Position numbers and translations under genes: made by a program
From: an uncultured Solirubrobacteraceae bacterium
GTDB taxonomy: Bacteria; Actinomycetota; Thermoleophilia; Solirubrobacterales; Solirubrobacteraceae
Length of the DNA: 38,343 bases
NCBI GenBank assembly: GCA_902806205.1
Contig: CADCVR010000005.1
Span: forward strand, 1 to 38,343
Direction: 5' to 3'
The notes under the pieces: model-generated
What the model saw: only the letters and a program-made list of their open reading frames with translations
The model's database searches: none
Told to the model about the DNA's origin: nothing
Shown: positions 32,113 through 38,343 of the stretch, piece after piece
Position numbering within the stretch: the first letter of the stretch is position 1
How the letters are laid out: the number at the start of each line of letters is the position of its first letter

Positions 32113-33024
32113 TTGAGTGGGGTCGTGCGCGGCGGCGTCTTCTTCGGGATCGGGGCCTACGGGCTCTGGGGGCTCTTCCCGCTCTACTTCTCCGAGCTTG
32201 CCCCGGCCGCGCCCCTCGAGGTGCTCGCCCACCGCATCGTGTGGTCGGTGCTCGTCATCGTGTTGCTGCTCGCGGTCGTCCGGCGTCTCGGCCCGGCGCG
32301 CGCGACCTTCTCCGACCGCCGCGCGCTCAGGCTCCTGGCGGGCGCCGCGGTGCTGATCGCGATCAACTGGGGCGTCTACATCTACGCCGTGAGCTCAGAC
32401 CGCGTGCTCGAGGCCGCGCTGGGCTACTTCATCACCCCGCTCGTGAGCGTCGCCTTCGGCGTGCTCATCTTCAAGGAGCGCCTGCGGCGCACCCAGGGAC
32501 TCGCGCTCGGCCTGGGCACCGTCGCGGTCGTGATCCTCACCGCGTACTACGGCGGCTTTCCGTGGGTCGCGCTGGTGCTCGCCGCGTCGTTCGGCAGCTA
32601 CGGGCTGCTCAAGAAGCTCGCCGGGGTCGGCGCCCCGGAGGGCCTGGCCGTCGAGACGCTGCTGCTGCTGGTTCCGGCCGGGGCGTTCCTCGCGCTGCTC
32701 GCCGAAGCGGGCGACGCGACGTTCGCGTCCGAGGGCGTCGGCCACGCGCTCCTGCTCGCGGCGGCCGGGGCGGTGGCGGCGGTCCCGCTGCTCCTGTTCG
32801 CCGCGTGCGTCATGCGCGTGCCGCTGACCACCGTGGGCCTGCTGCAGTACCTGACGCCCGTGCTCCAGTTCCTCATCGGCTGGCTCGTGGTGGGCGAGGC
32901 GCTTCCTCTCAGCCGCTGGATCGGCTTCGTCCTGGTCTGGGCGGCACTCGTCGTGCTGACCTGGGACGGGCTGCGTGCCAGCGGCCGGCGGTCCGCGGCG
33001 ACGCCGGTTCCCGAGCTCGTCTAG
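32113..33024 (+). CDS. rarD: RarD/EamA-family transporter
   Basis: A 303-aa membrane protein with about ten hydrophobic segments. RarD hallmarks are visible: GAYGLWGLFPLYF at the start, APLEVLAHRIVWS, INWGVYIYAVSSDRVLEAALGYFITPL, and GLLQYLTPVLQFLIGWLVVGEAL near the end. It belongs to the drug/metabolite transporter superfamily; substrates of RarD proteins are not well known. TTG at 32113 and GTG at 32125 are both possible starts; the second gives a more usual N-terminus. It converges on the DUF1801 gene, sharing one CTAG for both stops. Confidence 0.9.
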   Translation: MSGVVRGGVFFGIGAYGLWGLFPLYFSELAPAAPLEVLAHRIVWSVLVIVLLLAVVRRLGPARATFSDRRALRLLAGAAVLIAINWGVYIYAVSSDRVLEAALGYFITPLVSVAFGVLIFKERLRRTQGLALGLGTVAVVILTAYYGGFPWVALVLAASFGSYGLLKKLAGVGAPEGLAVETLLLLVPAGAFLALLAEAGDATFASEGVGHALLLAAAGAVAAVPLLLFAACVMRVPLTTVGLLQYLTPVLQFLIGWLVVGEALPLSRWIGFVLVWAALVVLTWDGLRASGRRSAATPVPELV

Positions 33025-33461
33025 CCTGCGCCGCCGGAATCCGAGGGTCCCGGGTCGTTGTCCTCCTCGTCCAGCCCGGGTGGCGGGAGCCGCGCCGCAG
33101 CGTGCAGCAGCTCGCGTACCGCCTCGAGCTCCAGGCTCGCGAGCTTGGAGAAGCGCACACAGGAGCGCCCGACGCGCCCACCGCCGAGGCGCTCGGCGAA
33201 CGACTCGACGAGGTACTCCTCCGGGCCGGTCCTCGCCGCGACGCCGAGGGTTATCAGTCGCGCGTTGGCGCCGAGAGTCACGCGCGCCGCCTCCCCCGAG
33301 CGACCCGACTTGTAGCGATAGCGGTACGGCCCGTAGGCGAGCAGCCCGTCGCGCACGTGCGGAGTGAGCTCGGGCACCGTGGCGCGCACGAGCGCGTCGA
33401 GCCGGCGCAGGTCGTCGCGCCGCGCGGCCGGCAGCGCGGCGATCAGCTCCTCCGCGGTCAG
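33021..33461 (-). CDS. DUF1801-family protein, CTG start
   Basis: A 146-aa protein: (M)TAEELIAALPAARRDDLRRL, ALVRATVPELTPHVRDGLLAYGPYRYRY, LGVAARTGPEEYLVESFAERLGGG, VGRSCVRFSKLASLELEAV. This is the DUF1801 (YdhG-like) pattern. The family's N-terminal helix is coded upstream of the only GTG (33389), and reading it requires the CTG at 33459-33461, which overlaps the acyl-CoA ligase stop codon as CTGA. No other start occurs before an in-frame stop 9 nt further up. Translational coupling to the ligase is implied. Last 16 residues are acidic and Gly/Pro-rich. The stop is shared with rarD in CTAG. Confidence 0.8.
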   Translation of the reverse strand: MTAEELIAALPAARRDDLRRLDALVRATVPELTPHVRDGLLAYGPYRYRYKSGRSGEAARVTLGANARLITLGVAARTGPEEYLVESFAERLGGGRVGRSCVRFSKLASLELEAVRELLHAAARLPPPGLDEEDNDPGPSDSGGAG

Positions 33462-34963
33462 GCTGCGTCACCGGCCGGGACTTCGATCTCACGCTTGAGG
33501 ATCTTGCCGGTCGGCCCCTTCGGCAGCTCGTCGACCAGCCACACCCGGCGGGGATACTTGTAGGCGGCCACCGCGTCCTTGACGTGCTTCTGCAACTCCT
33601 CGACGCTCGCCTCCTGACCCTCCTTCAGGGCGACGGCGGCGCCGACCTCCTCGCCGAGTTCCTCGTGCGGCATCGCGACGACCGCGGCCTCCCGGACGGC
33701 GGGGTGCTCGTAGAGGACCTCTTCGATCTCCCGCGGGTAGATGTTGTAGCCGCCGCGGATGATCATGTCCTTCTTGCGGTCGACGATGAAGAAGTAGCCG
33801 TCCTCGTCGACCTTCGCCAGGTCTCCCGTGTGGAACCAGCCGTCCTTGATGGCCTCGGCGGTGGCATCCTCGCGCTTCCAGTAGCCCTTCATGACGTTGT
33901 GCCCCTTGACGACGATCTCGCCGACCTCGCCCTGGGCGACCTCGTTGCCGTCCTCGTCGAAGAGCTTCATCTCGACGCCACGGATCGGGGTGCCGATCGA
34001 TCCGGGCTTGGCCTCCTTGTCGGGGTGGTTGAACGACGCGACGGGCGAGGTCTCCGAGAGGCCGTAGCCCTCGAGCACCTTGCAGCCGAACTTCTCCTCG
34101 AAGGCCTTCATGACCTCGACGGGCATCGCCGACCCGCCCGAGGCGCAGACCTTCAGCGTGCTCGTGTCGGCGTCGTCGGCGCTGGCGTCGTGGAGCATCG
34201 CGCCGAACATCGTCGGCACGCCCTCGAAGATGTTCACCTTGTCGCGGGCGATGATCTCCAGCGCCTTGGCCGGGTCGAAGCGCGGGATGAGCGTCAGGCA
34301 ACCGCCCAGGAGCATCGTCGCGTTCAGACCGCAGGTCTGCCCGAACGAGTGGAACAGCGGGAGCGCCCCGAGGGTGATCATGGCGTCGTCGCCGACGGCG
34401 AACAGCTCACCGGAGATCTCCGCGTTCGTGCGCATGCTGTCGTGGGTGAGCTCGGCGCCCTTCGGCGTGCCCGTCGTGCCCGAGGTGTAGAGGATCACCG
34501 CGGTGTCCGAGCCGTCGCGCTCGGCGACGTCGCGCAGCGGCTCGTGGTCGCCGAGGAGCTTCTCGAACTCGCCGCGCTTGACCAGGACGCACTCCGCGCC
34601 GGCCTCCTCGGCGCCCGCCTCGGCCGCTTCGGCGAAGTCCCCCCAGGCGATGATGAGCTTCGCCTCGGGATCTGAGAGGTAGAAGCCGGTCTCGCGCGCC
34701 TTGAGCAGCACGTTCATCGGCACGACGACCGCGCCCAGGCGCAGGACGCCGTAGTAGGCGATCGGGAAGTACGGGACGTTCGGGAGCATGATCCCGACGC
34801 GGTCGCCCGGCTCGACGCCCTTGCTCTTCAGCATCGCTGCGAGCCGGGCGCTTGCCTCGTCGAGGGCGGCGTAGGGGACGACGATGTCGTCGAGCTTCAG
34901 CGCGGGGCGATCCGGGCCCGACTCGGCGCTGCTGGTCATGATCGTTGCGAGGTTCGCGCTCAT
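33458..34963 (-). CDS. AMP-dependent acyl-CoA ligase
   Basis: A 501-aa adenylate-forming enzyme that activates a fatty or aryl acid with ATP and CoA. Motifs: YTSGTTGTPKGAELTH (P-loop, about 161-176), LPLFHSFGQ, EGYGLSETSPV, WFHTGDLAKVDEDGYFFIVDRKKDMIIRGGYNIYP, and the catalytic Lys near the C-terminus in LPKGPTGKILKR. It is full length. ATG at 34961-34963 is preferred to the ORF extension to 34996. The following DUF1801 gene is coupled to it. The chain length of the substrate cannot be told. Confidence 0.93.
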   Translation of the reverse strand: MSANLATIMTSSAESGPDRPALKLDDIVVPYAALDEASARLAAMLKSKGVEPGDRVGIMLPNVPYFPIAYYGVLRLGAVVVPMNVLLKARETGFYLSDPEAKLIIAWGDFAEAAEAGAEEAGAECVLVKRGEFEKLLGDHEPLRDVAERDGSDTAVILYTSGTTGTPKGAELTHDSMRTNAEISGELFAVGDDAMITLGALPLFHSFGQTCGLNATMLLGGCLTLIPRFDPAKALEIIARDKVNIFEGVPTMFGAMLHDASADDADTSTLKVCASGGSAMPVEVMKAFEEKFGCKVLEGYGLSETSPVASFNHPDKEAKPGSIGTPIRGVEMKLFDEDGNEVAQGEVGEIVVKGHNVMKGYWKREDATAEAIKDGWFHTGDLAKVDEDGYFFIVDRKKDMIIRGGYNIYPREIEEVLYEHPAVREAAVVAMPHEELGEEVGAAVALKEGQEASVEELQKHVKDAVAAYKYPRRVWLVDELPKGPTGKILKREIEVPAGDAA

Positions 34964-35039
34964 GCCACGTGCCTGCCCGGAACGCGAGGCGCGCATGCGT
35001 CCGGCCGCCGCCGGCCGGCCGTCGAGCGCCGGGGCGTCG

Positions 35040-35996
35040 CTAGGGCTGGCGTTCCGCGTAGAGCGCGGAGTCCGCCCGTGCGAGGAGCTCCCGGGGCGAG
35101 TCGGCCGGCCGCAGCTGCGCCAGGCCGATCGTCACCGAGCCCGGGTCGGGGGCCTGCGCGAGGGCTGCGTTGACGAGGGCGAACCGCTTCGCCGCAGCGG
35201 ACAGATCCAGACCCGAGAGCACGCAGACGAACTCGTCCCCGCCGTAGCGGATGACCAGATCGTGGGAGCGCAGCTTGGCCCTGCACGCGTCGGCGACGTC
35301 GAGCAGCGTCCGGTCACCGGCGGCGTGGCCGCCCGCGTCGTTGATGGCCTTGAGACCGTCGACGTCGAGAAACGCCAGGACGAGCGGCTGCTCGGACCGT
35401 CTCGCCCTCGCGATCTCGCGTTCGAGCTCCACCATCCCGGGGCCGCGGAGGTACGCACCGGTCAGGCCGTCATGGGACGAGTACTCCCGCTCCCTCGCCG
35501 ACGCCCCTCGGTCGGCCAGAGCGGTGTCGCGATCCAGCTCGGCCCGAGAACGCTCACCGGCGCCCGCCCCGCGGTCGGCTTGCGAGGAGTCGCGATCCAG
35601 CTCGGCCTGCGAGCGCTCACCGGCGCCCGCGCCGCGATCCAGCGAAGCGCGCTTCCGATCGGAGGCAGCCTCTCGCCGGGCCAGGGAGGAGCGATCGAGG
35701 GCATCAGCCGGGGTCTCGGTCGTCACCTGCGCTTCGAATCGTTCTGCGGCCTGGTCGCGTTGCTCGGCCGCGTGATCGCGCTGGTCGGCCGCATGGTCGC
35801 GCTGCCTGGCGGCCTGATCGCGCCGTTCTCCTGCTTGGTCGCGCTGCTCGCCGGCCTCGTCGCGCCGATTCCCCGCCTGGTCGCGCCGGTCGCCGGCCGC
35901 GTCGCGCTGATGGCCGGCCTCGTCCCGCTGATGGCCGGCCGGGTCGCGCTGATGGCATGCCGGGTCGCGCTTTCCCGGAGCTCCGCCTGCGACCAA
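35040..35996 (-). CDS. GGDEF diguanylate cyclase with heptad-repeat N-terminus
   Basis: Makes cyclic di-GMP from GTP. Of 318 residues, 10-86 are eleven heptads of the type RDxAxxQ, about 100-165 a second Arg/Asp-rich repeat region, and about 165-318 the GGDEF domain: HDGLTGAYLRG, LAFLDVDGLKAIND, the catalytic GGDEF (252-256) and the inhibitory RxxD (R243-D246) exactly 5 residues before it, so feedback inhibition should work. No membrane segment or sensory domain is visible. The start is uncertain: TTG at 35996 is the only candidate near the repeats, and the open frame continues upstream into the arfB antisense. The 208-bp gap to arfB holds only a hairpin (GCCTC.../...GAGGC) and no gene I can support. 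Confidence 0.85.
   Translation of the reverse strand: MVAGGAPGKRDPACHQRDPAGHQRDEAGHQRDAAGDRRDQAGNRRDEAGEQRDQAGERRDQAARQRDHAADQRDHAAEQRDQAAERFEAQVTTETPADALDRSSLARREAASDRKRASLDRGAGAGERSQAELDRDSSQADRGAGAGERSRAELDRDTALADRGASAREREYSSHDGLTGAYLRGPGMVELEREIARARRSEQPLVLAFLDVDGLKAINDAGGHAAGDRTLLDVADACRAKLRSHDLVIRYGGDEFVCVLSGLDLSAAAKRFALVNAALAQAPDPGSVTIGLAQLRPADSPRELLARADSALYAERQP
35739..35969 (-). repeat. Eleven tandem 21-bp repeats coding for heptads
   Basis: Consecutive 21-bp units encode RDPACHQ, RDPAGHQ, RDEAGHQ, RDAAGDR, RDQAGNR, RDEAGEQ, RDQAGER, RDQAARQ, RDHAADQ, RDHAAEQ and RDQAAER. Units near the 5' end of the gene are most alike at DNA level (GCTGATGGCCGG recurs). Further downstream in the gene, two 63-bp units encode DRGAGAGERS-x-AELDRD. 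The array is likely to vary in copy number. Confidence 0.85.
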
Positions 35997-36204
35997 GCTG
36001 AATCGCCTCAGGACCGGTGGAGGGCTCTCGCCCGAGGCGTCATCACGATGTCTTAGTTTGTAGCAGAGCGGCACGCGAGGAGCAGGCCCCGCGTGGTCTC
36101 CATGTGCTCCGCCGTCCCTTGTGCCCGCGGGACCCCGTGCCGCAAGCCCTTGGAGCGTGGGGCGGCCGCGCCCCGCTACCGTCCGCTCGGCCATGGAGGA
36201 CCCG

Positions 36205-36606
36205 ATGCGGATCACCTCGAGCGTCGCCGTGCCGCTCGCGGAGGTCGTCGTCCGCGCCAGCCGCTCGTCCGGCCCGGGCGGCCAGCACGCGAACGTCACC
36301 GCCTCGCGGATCGAGGTCAGCTTCGACGTCGCGGCCTCCGCCGCGCTCTCGCACGAGCAGAAGGCCCGCGTCAGCGGCCGCCTCGGCCCGGTGGTGCGCG
36401 CCGTCGCCCAGGACGCGCGCTCGCAGCAGCGCAACCGCGAGCTCGCGCTCGAGCGGCTGCGCGACCGGCTCGCGGGGGCGCTGCACGTGCAGCGCTCCCG
36501 CCGCCCGACCCGGCCCACCAAGGGGTCGAAGGTCCGGCGCGTCGACGCCAAGAAGCGCGCGGGCCAGATCAAGCGCACCCGCCGCCGCCCCGGCGCCGAC
36601 GACTGA
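36205..36606 (+). CDS. arfB: Ribosome rescue factor, class-I release factor-like
   Basis: A 133-aa peptidyl-tRNA hydrolase that frees ribosomes stalled without a stop codon. GGQ at 25-27 within RSSGPGGQHANVTASRIEV is the catalytic loop; the basic C-terminal tail (KKRAGQIKRTRRRP) binds the mRNA channel, and length fits the family. ATG at 36205 is chosen because GGAGG lies 5 nt before it and ArfB proteins start with this RIT segment; ATG 36193 would add four residues. No tmRNA or other rescue gene is nearby. Confidence 0.93.
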   Translation: MRITSSVAVPLAEVVVRASRSSGPGGQHANVTASRIEVSFDVAASAALSHEQKARVSGRLGPVVRAVAQDARSQQRNRELALERLRDRLAGALHVQRSRRPTRPTKGSKVRRVDAKKRAGQIKRTRRRPGADD

Positions 36607-36706
36607 TCCCGAGGCGGGCTGACGCCCACCCTCGGGCACCATCCGGCGCTGGAGGGTCACTTGACAACGAGAGCGGTCGGCGCCGCGCTCGTTCTGGAAG
36701 GCCTTC

Positions 36707-38343
36707 TCAGCGGCGGACGTCCTCGCAGTCGCGCGCGACGCGGTCCACCGGATCGGCGAAGACCACGTCGCGGCCCGGGCCGCAGCGGACGGTGTCGTCC
36801 TCGCCGCGCACGACGTTGATCCGGTCGTCGCCCGAGCCGCCCGCGACGACGTCCGGGGAGAGGTTGCCGAAGAGCGTGTCGTTGCCGGCGCCGCCGTCGA
36901 TGCGGTCGCGGCCGCGGTCGCCCGTGATGCGGTCGTCGCCGGCGTCCCCGGAGATGCGGTCGTCGCCCGAGCGGCCGGCGAGCGTGTCGTTCCCCGGTCC
37001 GCCGTGCAGCTCGTCGTGTCCGTTCTCCCCGTCGACGTAGTCGTCGCCGCCCGCGCCGAAGAGCTTGTCCGGTCCGTTCTTGCCGAAGAGCGAGTCCTCG
37101 CCCGGGGTGCCGCGGAGCACGTCGGCGGCGTCGGTGCCGGCGATGATCGAGCGGGTGTCGGCGTCGGTCGCGGCCTCGGCCGGGATCGAAGTGACCGTCT
37201 CGCAGTCGACGAGCCGGTCGCGCTGGGGCGCCTGCGCCTCGACGAAGACCGTGTCCGAGCCGGCGCCGCAGTCGACGGCGTCGACGCTGTCGTCGGCGAC
37301 GCGCAGCGTGTCGTCCCCGTCCCCGGCGTTCAGGAGGTCGGCCCCCGGCCCGCCCGTGACGAGGTCGGCGCCCGGCCCGCCGTCGAGCTCGTCCTCGCCC
37401 GACCCCCCGTCGAGCTGGTCGGCCCCCTCGCCGCCCTCGATCGAGTCGTTGCCCGAGTCGCCGCGCACCACGTCCGAGCCGTTGTTGCCGAACAGCAGGT
37501 CGCGCGCCGGGCCGCCCTCGACGATGTCCTGGCCGTCGCCGCCGGTGATGTTCTCCGTCCCGGTCTGGCCGCGCAGCGTGTCGTCGCCGTCGCCGCCCTT
37601 GATCAGGTCGGAGCCGCGGCCGCCCTCGACCAGGTCGTCGCCCGGGCCGCCGTAGAGCCGCCGGTCGTTGCCGAAGGAGCGCTCGAGGATCCGATCGTCG
37701 CCGCCTTCGCCGAAGATCCGGTCGTCGCCCACCCCGCCGTCGAGCACGTCGTCCCCGTCGGAGCCGTGAATCGAGTCGTTGCCCGTGCCCCCGTCGGCGG
37801 TGTCCATTCCCGGCCCGCCGAGCAGCTCGTCGTTGCCCGACGCCCCGAGCAGCAGATCGTCGCCCTCGCCCCCGTCGAGGTCGTCGTCGAAGGAGCCGCC
37901 GCTGAGCGTGTCGTTGCCGGGACCGCCGAGCAGCCGGTCGTTCTCACGGCCCCCGGTGAGGCGGTCGTCGCCCGCCAGACCCTCGAGCAGGTCGGGCAGC
38001 CGGGAGCCGCCGATGACGTCCGCCCCGTCGCCGCCGAGCGTCCGCGCCCGCCCACCCTGGACGGCGACGGCCACCGGCCGTGTGCCCGGAAGGGGCAGCG
38101 TGCCGATGCGGCTGCGCGTGAACGGGGAGACGAGCGAGAGCCCGGCGGCGCCCGCGTCGGCGAGGTAGACGCGCACGCCGTCGCTCGACCACGCGGGCGT
38201 GCCGGGCCCGGCGCCCGACCGGAAGCCGCGCACGCGGCGCGTGGCGACGTCGACGAGCGCGGCGGTGCGCCCGCCGGCGGCCGCCCCGACCGCGAGCTGC
38301 TGCGCGTCGGGCGAGGCCGCGAGCGCGGTGCCGACACCGCGCA
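36707..38343 (-). CDS. RTX-type calcium-binding repeat protein, 5' end beyond window
   Basis: The frame is open to the window end, so the start lies beyond 38343; 545 codons are visible. The first ~85 visible residues have beta-propeller-like strands (LAASPDAQQLAVGAA, PAWSSDGVRVYLADAG). After LGGDGADVIGG come about 30 nonapeptide-like units GGxGxDxLx (e.g. GGPGNDTLS, GGEGDDLLL) in two blocks, about 90-320 and 365-480, parted by a segment with a Cys pair. RTX repeats form calcium-binding beta-rolls in secreted or surface proteins, often as the end of type I-exported proteins. Here they close the protein with CGPGRDVVFADPVDRVARDCEDV, a Cys-containing cap common in actinobacterial members. Confidence 0.88.
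   Translation of the reverse strand, partial: RGVGTALAASPDAQQLAVGAAAGGRTAALVDVATRRVRGFRSGAGPGTPAWSSDGVRVYLADAGAAGLSLVSPFTRSRIGTLPLPGTRPVAVAVQGGRARTLGGDGADVIGGSRLPDLLEGLAGDDRLTGGRENDRLLGGPGNDTLSGGSFDDDLDGGEGDDLLLGASGNDELLGGPGMDTADGGTGNDSIHGSDGDDVLDGGVGDDRIFGEGGDDRILERSFGNDRRLYGGPGDDLVEGGRGSDLIKGGDGDDTLRGQTGTENITGGDGQDIVEGGPARDLLFGNNGSDVVRGDSGNDSIEGGEGADQLDGGSGEDELDGGPGADLVTGGPGADLLNAGDGDDTLRVADDSVDAVDCGAGSDTVFVEAQAPQRDRLVDCETVTSIPAEAATDADTRSIIAGTDAADVLRGTPGEDSLFGKNGPDKLFGAGGDDYVDGENGHDELHGGPGNDTLAGRSGDDRISGDAGDDRITGDRGRDRIDGGAGNDTLFGNLSPDVVAGGSGDDRINVVRGEDDTVRCGPGRDVVFADPVDRVARDCEDVRR

Noticed and set aside
35739-35969. Tandem repeats as a possible CRISPR array
   Set aside because: Units are contiguous 21-bp coding repeats without spacers and translate to regular heptads.
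35997-36629. N-terminal extension of the GGDEF frame
   Set aside because: It is antisense to arfB and has no domain; the heptad region begins at 35969.
36661-36666. TTGACA as a -35 box
   Set aside because: No matching -10 at 16-18 nt and no gene starts downstream on that strand.
1-38343. tRNA, rRNA, phage or intact IS genes
   Set aside because: No tRNA-like cloverleaf, rRNA segment, integrase or transposase was recognised by eye; small ncRNAs cannot be excluded.

Overview
The window is a very GC-rich chromosomal segment from an actinomycete. Protein flavour (CsoR-type copper control, a RarD/HugZ/STAS/GGDEF repertoire, many GTG starts, RTX-repeat proteins) points to the class Thermoleophilia, most likely Solirubrobacterales. 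This placement is inferred from sequence style, not from a marker gene. No rRNA, tRNA, CRISPR array, phage or intact IS element was seen.

Left part (1-5.5 kb): a cut-off minus-strand ORF, a CDP-alcohol phosphotransferase, and a deletion scar where two divergent genes lost their 5' ends (a minus-strand unknown gene and a LuxR-type response regulator). Then come a YnfA-like membrane protein, a small Cys-cluster protein, a structured 165-bp intergenic element, and a complete copper module: copA and copZ on the minus strand and csoR on the plus strand, sharing a 45-bp control region.

Middle-left (5.5-14 kb): a set that may form one uncharacterised pathway. It holds a cupin and an FAD oxidoreductase diverging from a metallophosphoesterase-radical SAM fusion, a TIGR04283-like glycosyltransferase, a second radical SAM enzyme and a TVP38/VTT membrane protein. 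A small unknown protein and a MerA/Lpd-like disulfide reductase follow. Several of these families are known companions of radical-SAM 'selenodomain/arsenosugar' gene sets, but no ArsM or ArsS homologue is visible here.

Middle (14-23 kb): carotenoid genes crtI-crtB, a DUF6131-like mini membrane protein, a decayed methyltransferase copy with its intact paralogue 1.6 kb away, a secreted two-domain protein, a second methyltransferase, a GNAT acetyltransferase, a VOC protein diverging from an ECF-type sigma factor with a SnoaL-like tail, and a STAS protein.

Right part (23-38.3 kb): pyruvate carboxylase, a 119-bp nested inverted-repeat element, a Baeyer-Villiger-type flavin monooxygenase, an M48 protease, a membrane-fused spermidine-synthase-like protein, a HugZ/DUF2470 protein, RarD, a DUF1801 protein that seems to start at CTG, an acyl-CoA ligase, a diguanylate cyclase with eleven heptad repeats, ArfB, and an RTX-repeat protein cut by the window end.

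A recurring feature is a TANNNT -10 box placed 6-7 nt before the start codon, which suggests that many of these genes are transcribed as leaderless mRNAs.
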